A stretch of DNA of 64,000 nucleotides from Gymnothorax reevesii (lineage: Eukaryota > Chordata > Actinopteri > Anguilliformes > Muraenidae): the NCBI GenBank assembly GCA_029721435.1, contig CM056574.1, positions 72,645,501-72,709,500 on the forward strand, in the 5' to 3' direction. Every line of letters begins with the position of its first letter. Position 1 is the stretch's first letter. The notes beneath the pieces are model-generated. The model searched no databases, was not told the DNA's origin, and was given only the letters and a program-made list of their open reading frames with translations. Position numbers and translations under genes: made by a program. Shown one piece after another: positions 1 through 10,900 of the stretch.

Positions 1-1
1 G

Positions 2-352
2 AAGCTTCTATTCACTTCCAAATGGCCATACAAGCACATGGGAACAAACGTTACAATATATGCATTGCACTGTGATCTGAAGCTGTTGCCAGGCCAGAAA
101 CACGCTCAGATTCACGTTCTGAGCTTAAAACCTCAAAGAAGCGTGTTTTCAGGAAAGTGCGTATAGCCACAGTTTCAGCGCTCTAGCTCGCTTTCTTACA
201 GAGATAAACGCATATTCACTCCAATTCAGTCATATTGTCACAATTCACTCAAGTTTGTCACTTTCCCACTAAGTTACACACAGAAAGGACATTTTTGACA
301 AGAAAAAACTAAAAAAAAGAAAGTTTTTGAAAAGTACATATCTTCACTTCAG
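2..352 (+). repeat. Satellite monomer, reference copy
   Basis: One complete monomer from HindIII site to HindIII site, 351 bp, 136 G+C by hand count. In order it holds the HindIII site, the palindrome ATGGCCAT, a dyad GCTCAG-9 nt-CTGAGC at 104-124, the segment AGCGCTCTAGCTCGCT with dyad symmetry about CTAG, a run of related TTCACT motifs near 11, 215, 244 and 343, and an A-tract region followed by a T5-G-A4/5 dyad before the next HindIII site. No pol III A/B box or exact CENP-B box was found. Confidence 0.9.
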
Positions 353-1405
353 AAGCTTATATTCACTTAAAATTGGCCATACAAGCACATTGGACCAATC
401 GATACAATATATGCATTGCACTGTGATCTGAAGTTGTTGCCAGGCCGGAAACACGCTCAGATTCACGTTCTGAGCTTAAAACCTCAAAGAAGCATGTTTT
501 TATGAAAGTGCGTATAGCCACAGTTTCAGCGCTCTAGCTCGCTTTCTTACAGAGATAAACGCATATTCACTCCAATTCAGTCATATAGTCACAATTCACT
601 CAAGTTTTTCATTTTCCCACTGGGTTACACACAGAAAGGACATTTTTCTCAAGCAAAATTAAAAAAAAAAGAAAGTTTTTGAAAAGTAAATATCTTCACT
701 TCAGAAGCTTATATTCACTTGAAATTGGCCATACAAGGACATTGGACCAATCGATACAATATATGCAATGCACTGTGATCTGAAGCTGTTCCCTGGCCAG
801 AAGCCCGCACAGTTTCACATTCTGACCTTAAAACTTCAAAGAAGCGTGTTTTCATGAAAGCACGTATAGCCACAGTTTCAGCGCTCTAGCGCGCTTCCTT
901 ACAGAGATAAACGCATAATCACTCGAATTCAGTCATATAGTCACAATTCACTCAAGTTTTTCACTTTCCCACTGAGTAACACACAGAATGGACATTTCTG
1001 ACAAGCAAATCTAAAAAAAAGAAAGTTTTTGAAAAAGTGCATATCTTCACTTCAGAAGCTTCTTTTCACTTCCAAATGGCCATAAAAGCCATTGGACCAA
1101 ACGATACCATATACGCATTGCACTGTGATCTGAAGCTGTTCCCAGGCCAGAAACACGCTCAGATTCACGTTCTGAGCTTAAATCCTCAAAGAAGCGTGTT
1201 TCCATGAAAGTGAGTATAGCCACAGTTTCAGCGCTCTAGCTCGCTTTCTTACAGATATAAACGCATATTCACTCCAATTCAGTCATATTGTCACAATTCT
1301 CCCAAGTTTGTCACTTTCTCACTAAGTTACACACAGAAAGGACATTTTTGACAAGCAAAACTAAAAAAAAGAAAGTTTTTGAAAAAGTACATATCTTCAC
1401 TTCAG

Positions 1406-1756
1406 AAGCTTATATTCACTTAAAATTGGCCATACAAGCACATTGGACCAATCGATACAATATATGCAATGCACTGTGATCTGAAGCTGTTCCCTGGCCA
1501 GAAGCACGCACAGTTTCACATTCTGAGCTTAAAACCTCAAAGAAGCGTGTTTTCAGGAAAGCACGTATAGCCACAGTTTCAGCGCTCTAGCGCGCTTCCT
1601 GACAGAGATAGGAGCATATTCACTCCAATTCAGTAATATAGTCACAATTCACTGAAGTTGTTCACTTTCCCACTGAGTAACACACAGAATGGACATTTCT
1701 GACAAGCAAATCTAAAAAAAAGAAAGTTTTTGAAAAAGTGCATATCTTCACTTCAG
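1406..1756 (+). repeat. Monomer subtype A (CCAAT-dyad type)
   Basis: Representative of the subtype reading TATATTCACTTAAAATTGG after the HindIII site. It carries ATTGGACCAAT followed by ATCGAT, then CCCTGGCCAGAAGCACGCAC, TTTCACATTCTGAGC, and TTTTCAGGAAAGCACG. The GCTCAG/CTGAGC dyad of the other subtypes is broken here (GCACAG against CTGAGC). In this copy the repeat is 351 bp. Confidence 0.85.
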
Positions 1757-2106
1757 AAGCTTCTATTCACTTCCAAATGGCCATAAAAGCCATTGGACCA
1801 AACGATACCATATACGCATTGCAATGTGATCTGAAGCTGTTCCCAGGCCAGAAACACGCTCAGATTCACGTTCTGAGCTTAAAACCTCAAAGAAGCGTGT
1901 TTCCATGAAAGTGCGCATAGCCACAGTTTCAGCGCTCTAGCGCGCTTCCTGACAGAGATAAACGCATATTCACTCCAATTCAGTCATATTGTCACAATTC
2001 ACTCAAGTTTGTCACTTTCTCACTAAGTTACACACAAAAAGGACATTTTTGACAAGCAAAACTAAAAAAAAGAAAGTTTTTGAAAAAGTGCATATCTTCA
2101 CTTCAG
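1757..2106 (+). repeat. Monomer subtype B (AAAAGCCATTGG type)
   Basis: Representative of the subtype with AGAAGCTTCT at the HindIII site, then CCATAAAAGCCATTGGACC, CGATACCATATACGCATTG, CCCAGGCCAGAAACACGCTC and GTGTTTCCATGAAAGTG. It keeps the perfect GCTCAG/CTGAGC dyad but has ATTGGACCAAA in place of the CCAAT dyad. This copy is 350 bp. It alternates irregularly with subtypes A, C and D across the window. Confidence 0.85.
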
Positions 2107-2807
2107 AAGCTTCTATTCACTTCCAAATGGCCATGAAAGCCATTGGACCAAACGATACCATATACGCATTGCACTGTGATCTGAAGCTGTTCCCAGGCCA
2201 GAAACACGCTCAGATTCACGTTCTGAGCTTAAAACCTCAAAGAAGCGTGTTTCCATGAAAGTGAGTATAGCCACAGTTTCAGCGCTCTAGCTCGCTTTCT
2301 TACAGAGATAAACGCATATTCACTCCAATTCAGTCATATTGTCACAATTCACTCAAGTTTGTCACTTTCTCACTAAGTTACACACAGAAAGGACATTTTT
2401 GACAAGAAAAAACTAAAAAAAAGAAAGTTTTTGAAAAGTACATATCTTCACTTCAGAAGCTTATATTCACTTAAAATTGGCCATACAAGCACATTGGACC
2501 AATCGATACAATATATGCATTGCACTGTGATCTGAAGCTGTTGCCAGGCCGGAAACACGCTCAGATTCACGTTCTGAGCTTAAAACCTCAAAGAAGCATG
2601 TTTTTATGAAAGTGCGTATAGCCACAGTTTCAGCGCTCTAGCTCGCTTTCTTACAGATATAAACGCATATTCACTCCAATTCAGTCATATAGTCACAATT
2701 CACTCAAGTTTTTCACTTTCCCACTGGGTTACACACAGAAAGGACATTTTTGACAAGCAAAATTAAAAAAAAAGAAAGTTTTTGAAAAGTACATATCTTC
2801 ACTTGAG

Positions 2808-3160
2808 AAGCTTATATTCACTTCCAAAATTGGCCATACAAGCACATTGGACCAATCGATACAATATATGCAATGCACTGTGATCTGAAGCTGTTCCCTG
2901 GCCAGAAGCCCGCACAGTTTCACATTCTGACCTTAAAACTTCAAAGAAGCGTGTTTTCATGAAAGCACGTATAGCCACAGTTTCAGCGCTCTAGCGCGCT
3001 TCCTTACAGAGATAAACGCATAATCACTCGAATTCAGTCATATAGTCACAATTCACTCAAGTTTTTCACTTTCCCACTGGGTTATACACAGAAAGGACAT
3101 TTTTGACAAGCAAAACTAAAAAAAAGAAAGTTTTTGAAAAAGTGCATATCTTCACTTCAG
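2808..3160 (+). repeat. Monomer subtype D (GCCCGCACAG type)
   Basis: Representative of the subtype with GAAGCCCGCACAGTTTCAC, CATTCTGACCTTAAAACTTC and AAACGCATAATCACTCGAATTC. Both arms of the GCTCAG/CTGAGC dyad have changed without restoring pairing (GCACAG against CTGACC). The EcoRI site GAATTC in CTCGAATTC distinguishes it from most other copies. This copy is 353 bp because of the CTTCCAAAATTGG variant. Confidence 0.8.
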
Positions 3161-4564
3161 AAGCTTCTATTCACTTCCAAAGGGCCATAAAAGCCATTGG
3201 ACCAAACGATACCATATACGCATTGCACTGTGATCTGAAGCTGTTCCCAGGCCAGAAACACGCTCAGATTCACGTTCTGAGCTTAAAACCTCAAAGAAGC
3301 GTGTTTCCATGAAAGTGAGTATAGCCACAGTTTCAGCGCTCTAGCTCGCTTTCTTACAGATATAAACGCATATTCACTCCAATTCAGTCATATTGTCACA
3401 ATTCACTCAAGTTTGTCACTTTCTCACTAAGTTACACACAGAAAGGACATTTTTGACAAGCAAAACTAAAAAAAAAGAAAGTTTTTGAAAAGTACAAATC
3501 TTCACTTCAGAAGCTTATATTCACTTAAAATTGGCCATACAAGCACATTGGACCAATCGATACAATATATGCAATGCACTGTGATCTGAAGCTGTTCCCT
3601 GGCCAGAAGCACGCACAGTTTCACATTCTGAGCTTAAAACCTCAAAGAAGCGTGTTTTCAGGAAAGCACGTATAGCCACAGTTTCAGCGCTCTAGCGCGC
3701 TTCCTTACAGAGATAGGAGCATATTCACTCCAATTCAGTAATATAGTCACAATTCACTGAAGTTGTTCACTTTCCCACTGAGTAACACACAGAATGGACA
3801 TTTCTGACAAGCAAATCTAAAAAAAAGAAAGTTTTTGAAAAAGTGCATATCTTCACTTCAGAAGCTTCTTTTCACTTCCAAATGGCCATAAAAGCCATTG
3901 GACCAAACGATACCATATACGCATTGCACTGTGATCTGAAGCTGTTCCCAGGCCAGAAACACGCTCAGATTCACGTTCTGAGCTTAAAACCTCAAAGAAG
4001 CGTGTTTCCATGAAAGTGCGTATAGCCACAGTTTCAGCGCTCTAGCTCGCTTTCTTACAGAGATAAACGCATATTCACTCCAATTCAGTCATATTGTCAC
4101 AATTCACTCAAGTTTGTCACTTTCCCACTAAGTTACACACAGAAAGGACATTTTTGACAAGAAAAAACTAAAAAAAAGAAAGTTTTTGAAAAAGTGCATA
4201 TCTTCACTTCAGAAGCTTTTATTCACTTCCAAATGGCCATACAAGGACATTCGAACAAACGATACAATATATGCATTGCACTGTGATCTGAAGCTGTTGC
4301 CAGGCCGGAAACACGCTCAGATTCACGTTCTGAGCTAAAAACCTCAAAGAAGCATGTTTTCATGAAAGTGCGTATAGCCACAGTTTCAGCGCTCTAGCTC
4401 GCTTTCTTACAGAGATAAACGCATATTCACTCCAATTCAGTCATATAGTCACAATTCACTCAAGTTTTTCACTTTCCCACTGGGTTACACACAGAATGGA
4501 CATTTTTGACAAGCAAAACAAAAAAAAAAGAAAGTTTTTGAAAAAGTGCATATCTTCACTTCAG

Positions 4565-4915
4565 AAGCTTCTATTCACTTCCAAATGGCCATACAAGCAC
4601 ATGGGAACAAACGTTACAATATATGCATTGCACTGTGATCTGAAGCTGTTGCCAGGCCAGAAACACGCTCAGATTCACGTTCTGAGCTTAAAACCTCAAA
4701 GAAGCGTGTTTTCAGGAAAGCACGTATAGCCACAGTTTCAGCGCTCTAGCGCGCTTCCTTACAGAGATACGAGCATATTCACTCCAATTCAGTAATATAG
4801 TCACAATTCACTGAAGTTGATGACTTTCCCACAGAGTAACACACAGAATGGACATTTCTGACAAGCAAATCTAAAAAAAAGAAAGTTTTTGAAAAAGTGC
4901 ATATCTTCACTTCAG
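4565..4915 (+). repeat. Monomer subtype C (CACATGGGAAC type)
   Basis: Representative of the subtype reading CATACAAGCACATGGGAAC then AAACGTTACAATATATGC, with GTTGCCAGGCCAGAAACAC. Relatives in the right arm read GGACATTGGAACAAACGATAC. The dyad GCTCAG/CTGAGC is intact. Within the left HOR this subtype sits at a fixed place once in every 3,508-bp unit (monomers starting near 16,843, 20,351, 23,859 and 27,367). Confidence 0.8.
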
Positions 4916-7900
4916 AAGCTTCTATTCACTTCCAAATGGCCATAAAAGCCATTGGACCAAACGATACCATATACGCATTGCACTGTGATCTGAAGCTGTT
5001 CCCAGGCCAGAAACACGCTCAGACTCACGTTCTGAGCTTAAAACCTCAAAGAAGCGTGTTTCCATGAAAGTGCGTATAGCCACAGTTTCAGCGCTCTAGC
5101 TCGCTTTCTTACAGAGATAAACGCATATTCACTCCAATTCAGTCATATAGTCACAATTCACACAAGTTTTTCATTTTCCCACTGGGTTACACACAGAAAG
5201 GACATTTTTGACAAGCAAAATTAAAAAAAAGAAAGTTTTTGAGAAGTACATATCTTCACTTCAGAAGCTTATATTCACTTAAAATTGGCCATACAAGCAC
5301 ATTGGACCAATCGATACAATATATGCAATGCACTGTGATCTGAAGCTGTTGCCAGGCCAGAAGCCCGCACAGTTTCACATTCTGACCTTAAAACTTCAAA
5401 GAAGCGTGTTTTCATGAAAGCACGTATAGCCACAGTTTCAGCGCTCTAGCGCGCTTCCTGACAGAGATAAACGCATAATCACTCGAATTCAGTCATATAG
5501 TCACAATTCACTCAAGTTTTTCACTTTCCCACTGGGTTATACACAGAAAGGACATTTTTGACAAGCAAAACTAAAAAAAAGAAAGTTTTTGAAAAAGTGC
5601 ATATCTTCACTTCAGAAGCTTCTATTCACTTCCAAATGGCCATAAAAGCCATTGGACCAAACGATACCATATACACATTGCACTGTGATCTGAAGCTGTT
5701 CCCAGGCCAGAAACACGCTCAGATTCACGTTCTGAGCTTAAAACCTCAAAGAAGCATGTTTTTATGAAAGTGCGTATAGCCACAGTTTCAGCGCTCTAGC
5801 TCGCTTTCTTACAGAGATAAAAGCATATTCACTCCAATTCAGTCATATAGTCACAATTCACTCAAGTTTTTCACTTTCCCACTGGGTTACACACAGAATG
5901 GACATTTTTGACAAGCAAAACAAAAAAAAAAGAAAGTTTTTGAAAAAGTGCATATCTTCACTTCAGAAGCTTCTATTCACTTCCAAATGGCCATACAAGC
6001 ACATGGGAACAAACGTTACAATATATGCATTGCACTGTGATCTGAAGCTGTTGCCAGGCCGGAAACACGCTCAGATTCACGTTCTGAGCTTAAAACCTCA
6101 AAGAAGCATGTTTTCATGAAAGTGCGTATAGCCACAGTTTCAGCGCTCTAGTTCGCTTTCTTACAGAGATAAACGCATATTCACTCCAATTCAGTCATAT
6201 AGTCACAATTCACTCAAGTTTTTCACTTTCCCACTGGGTTACACACAGAAAGGACATTTTTGACAAGCAAAATTAAAAAAAAAGAAAGTTTTTGAAAAGT
6301 ACATATCTTCACTTCAGAAGCTTATATTCACTTCCAAAAATGGCCATACAAGCACATTGGACCAATCGATACAATATATGCAATGCACTGTGATCTGAAG
6401 CTGTTCCCTGGCCAGAAGCCCGCACAGTTTCACATTCTGACCTTAAAACTTCAAAGAAGCGTGTTTTCATGAAAGCACGTATAGCCACAGTTTCAGCGCT
6501 CTAGCGCGCTTCCTTACAGAGATAAACGCATAATCACTCGAATTCAGTCATATAGTCACAATTCACTCAAGTTTTTCACTTTCCCACTGGGTTATAGACA
6601 GAAAGGACATTTTTGACAAGCAAAACTAAAAAAAAGAAAGTTTTTGAAAAAGTGCATATCTTCACTTCAGAAGCTTCTATTCACTTCCAAATGGCCAAAA
6701 AAGCCATTGGACCAAACGATACCATATACGCATTGCACTGTGATCTGAAGCTGTTCCCAGGCCAGAAACACGCTCAGATTCACGTTCTGAGCTTAAAACC
6801 TCAAAGAAGCGTGTTTCCATGAAAGTGAGTATAGCCACAGTTTCAGCGCTCTAGCTCGCTTTCTTACAGAGATAAACGCATATTCACTCCAACTCAGTCA
6901 TATTGTCACAATTCACTCAAGTTTGTCACTTTCTCACTAAGTTACACACAGAAAGGACATTTTTGACAAGCAAAACTAAAAAAAAGAAAGTTTTTGAAAA
7001 AGTACATATCTTCACTTCAGAAGCTTATATTCACTTAAAATTGGCCATACAAGCACATTGGACCAATCGATACAATATATGCAATGCACTGTGATCTGAA
7101 GCTGTTCCCTGGCCAGAAGCACGCACAGTTTCACATTCTGAGCTTAAAACCTCAAAGAAGCGTGTTTTCAGGAAAGCACGTATAGCCACAGTTTCAGCGC
7201 TCTAGCGCGCTTCCTTACAGAGATAGGAGCATATTCACTCCAATTCAGTAATATAGTCACAATTCACTGAAGTTGTTCACTTTCCCACTGAGTAACACAC
7301 AGAATGGACATTTCTGACAAGCAAATCTAAAAAAAAGAAAGTTTTTGAAAAAGTGCATATCTTCACTTCAGAAGCTTCTTTTCACTTCCAAATGGCCATA
7401 AAAGCCATTGGACCAAACGATACCATATACGCATTGCACTGTGATCTGAAGCTGTTCCCAGGCCAGAAACACGCTCAGATTCACGTTCTGAGCTTAAAAC
7501 CTCAAAGAAGCGTGTTTCCATGAAAGTGCGTATAGCCACAGTTTCAGCACTCTAGCTCGCTTTCTTACAGAGATAAACGCATATTCACTCCAATTCAGTC
7601 ATATAGTCACAATTCACTCAAGTTTTTCACTTTCCCACTGGGTTACACACAGAAAGGACATTTTTGACAAGCAAAATTAAAAAAAAGAAAGTTTTTGAAA
7701 AGTACATATCTTCACTTCAGAAGCTTATATTCACTTCCAAAAATGGCCATACAAGCACATTGGACCAATCGATACAATATATGCAATGCACTGTGATCTG
7801 AAGCTGTTCCCTGGCCAGAAGCCCGCACAGTTTCACATTCTGACCTTAAAACTTCAAAGAAGCGTGTTTTCATGAAAGCACGTATAGCCACAGTTTCAGC

Positions 7901-10900
7901 GCTCTAGCGCGCTTCCTTACAGAGATAAACGCATAATCACTCGAATTCAGTCATATAGTCACAATTCACTCAAGTTTTTCACTTTCCCACTGAGTAACAC
8001 ACAGAATGGACATTTCTGCCAAGCAAATCTAAAAAAAAGAAAGTTTTTGAAAAAGTGCATATCTTCACTTCAGAAGCTTCTTTTCACTTCCAAATGGCCA
8101 TAAAAGCCATTGGACCAAACGATACCATATACGCATTGCACTGTGATCTGAAGCTATTCCCAGGCCAGAAACACGCTCAGATTCACGTTCTGAGCTTAAA
8201 TCCTCAAAGAAGCGTGTTTCCATGAAAGTGAGTATAGCCACAGTTTCAGCGCTCTAGCTCGCTTTCTTACAGATATAAACGCATATTCACTCCAATTCAG
8301 TCATATTGTCACAATTCACTCAAGTTTGTCACTTTCTCACTAAGTTACACACAGAAAGGACATTTTTGACAAGCAAAACTAAAAAAAATAAAGTTTTTGA
8401 AAAAGTACATATCTTCACTTCAGAAGCTTATATTCACTTAAAATTGGCCATACAAGCACATTGGACCAATCGATACAATATATGCAATGCACTGTGATCT
8501 GAAGCTGTTCCCTGGCCAGAAGCACGCACAGTTTCACATTCTGAGCTTAAAACCTCAAAGAAGCGTGTTTTCAGGAAAGCACGTATAGCCACAGTTTCAG
8601 CGCTCTAGCGCGCTTCCTTACAGAGATAGGAGCATATTCACTCCAATTCAGTAATATAGTCACAATTCACTGAAGTTGTTCACTTTCCCACTGAGTAACA
8701 CACAGAATGGACATTTCTGACAAGCAAATCTAAAAAAAAGAAAGTTTTTGAAAAAGTGCATATCTTCACTTCAGAAGCTTCTATTCACTTCCAAATGGCC
8801 ATAAAAGCCATTGGACCAAACGATACCATATACACATTGCACTGTGATCTGAAGCTGTTCCCAGGCCAGAAACACGCTCAGATTCACGTTCTGAGCTTAA
8901 AACCTCAAAGAAGCGTGTTTCCATGAAAGTGAGTATAGCCACAGTTTCAGCGCTCTAGCTCGCTTTCTTACAGATATAAACGCATATTCACTCCAATTCA
9001 GTCATATTGTCACAATTCACTCAAGTTTGTCACTTTCCCACTAAGTTACACACAGAAAGGACATTTTTGACAAGCAAAACTAAAAAAAGGAAAGTTTTTG
9101 AAAAAGTACATATCTTCACTTCAGAAGCTTATATTCACTTAAAATTGGCCATACAAGCACATTGGACCAATCGATACAATATATGCAATGCACTGTGATC
9201 TGAACCTGTTCCCTGGCCAGAAGCACGCACAGTTTCACATTCTGAGCTTAAAACCTCAAAGAAGCGTGTTTTCAGGAAAGCACGTATAGCCACAGTTTCA
9301 GCGCTCTAGCGCGCTTCCTTACAGAGATAGGAGCATATTCACTCCAATTCAGTAATATAGTCACAATTCACTGAAGTTGTTCACTTTCCCACTGAGTAAC
9401 ACACAGAATGGACATTTCTGACAAGCAAATCTAAAAAAAAGAAAGTTTTTGAAAAAGTGCATATCTTCACTTCAGAAGCTTCTATTCACTTCCAAATGGA
9501 CATAAAAGCCATTGGACCAAACGATACCATATACGCATTGCACTGTGATCTGAAGCTGTTCCCAGGCCAGAAACACGCTCAGATTCACGTTCTGAGCTTA
9601 AAACCTCAAAGAAGCCTGTTTCCATGAAAGTGCGTATAGCCACAGTTTCAGCGCTCTAGCTCGCTTTCTTACAGAGATAAACGCATATTCACTCCAATTC
9701 AGTCATATAGTCACAATTCACTCAAGTTTGTCACTTTCTCACTAAGTTACACACAAAAAGGACATTTTTGACAAGCAAAACTAAAAAAAAGAAAGTTTTT
9801 GAAAAAGTGCATATCTTCACTTCAGAAGCTTCTATTCACTTCCAAATGGCCATGAAAGCCATTGGACCAAACAATACCATATACGCATTGCACTGTGATC
9901 TGAAGCTGTTCCCAGGCCAGAAACACGCTCAGATTCGCGTTCTGAGCTTAAAACCTCAAAGAAGCGTGTTTTTATGAAAGTGCGTATAGCCACAGTTTCA
10001 GCGCTCTAGCTCGCTTTCTTACAGAGATAAACGCATATTCACTCCAATTCAGTCATATAGTCACAATTCACTCAAGTTTTTCACTTTCCCACTGGGTTAC
10101 ACACAGAATGGACATTTTTGACAAGCAAAACAAAAAAAAAAGAAAGTTTTTGAAAAAGTGCATATCTTCACTTCAGAAGCTTCTATTCACTTCCAAATGG
10201 CCATACAAGCACATGGGAACAAACGTTACAATATATGCATTGCACTGTGATCTGAAGCTGTTGCCAGGCCGGAAACACGCTCAGATTCACGTTCTGAGCT
10301 TAAAACCTCAAAGAAGCATGTTTTCATGAAAGTGCGTATAGCCACAGTTTCAGCGCTCTAGTTCGCTTTCTTACAGAGATAAACGCATATTCACTCCAAT
10401 TCAGTCATATAGTCACAATTCACTCAAGTTTTTCACTTTCCCACTGGGTTACACACAGAAAGGACATTTTTGACAAGCAAAATTAAAAAAAAAGAAAGTT
10501 TTTGAAAAGTACATATCTTCACTTCAGAAGCTTATATTCACTTCCAAAATTGGCCATACAAGCACATTGGACCAATCGATACAATATATGCAATGCACTG
10601 TGATCTGAAGCTGTTCCCTGGCCAGAAGCCCGCACAGTTTCACATTCTGACCTTAAAACTTCAAAGAAGCGTGTTTTCATGAAAGCACGTATAGCCACAG
10701 TTTCAGCGCTCTCGCGCGCTTCCTTACAGAGATAAACGCATAATCACTCGAATTCAGTCATATAGTCACAATTCACTCAAGTTTTTCACTTTCCCACTGG
10801 GTTATACACAGAAAGGACATTTTTGACAAGCAAAACTAAAAAAAAGAAAGTTTTTGAAAAAGTGCATATCTTCACTTCAGAAGCTTCTATTCACTTCCAA

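Noticed and set aside
389..403. tRNA-like or SINE-like pol III promoter within the monomer
   Set aside because: No B-box (GGTTCGAnnCC) or paired A-box was found; the GGACCAATCGATAC segment does not fit.
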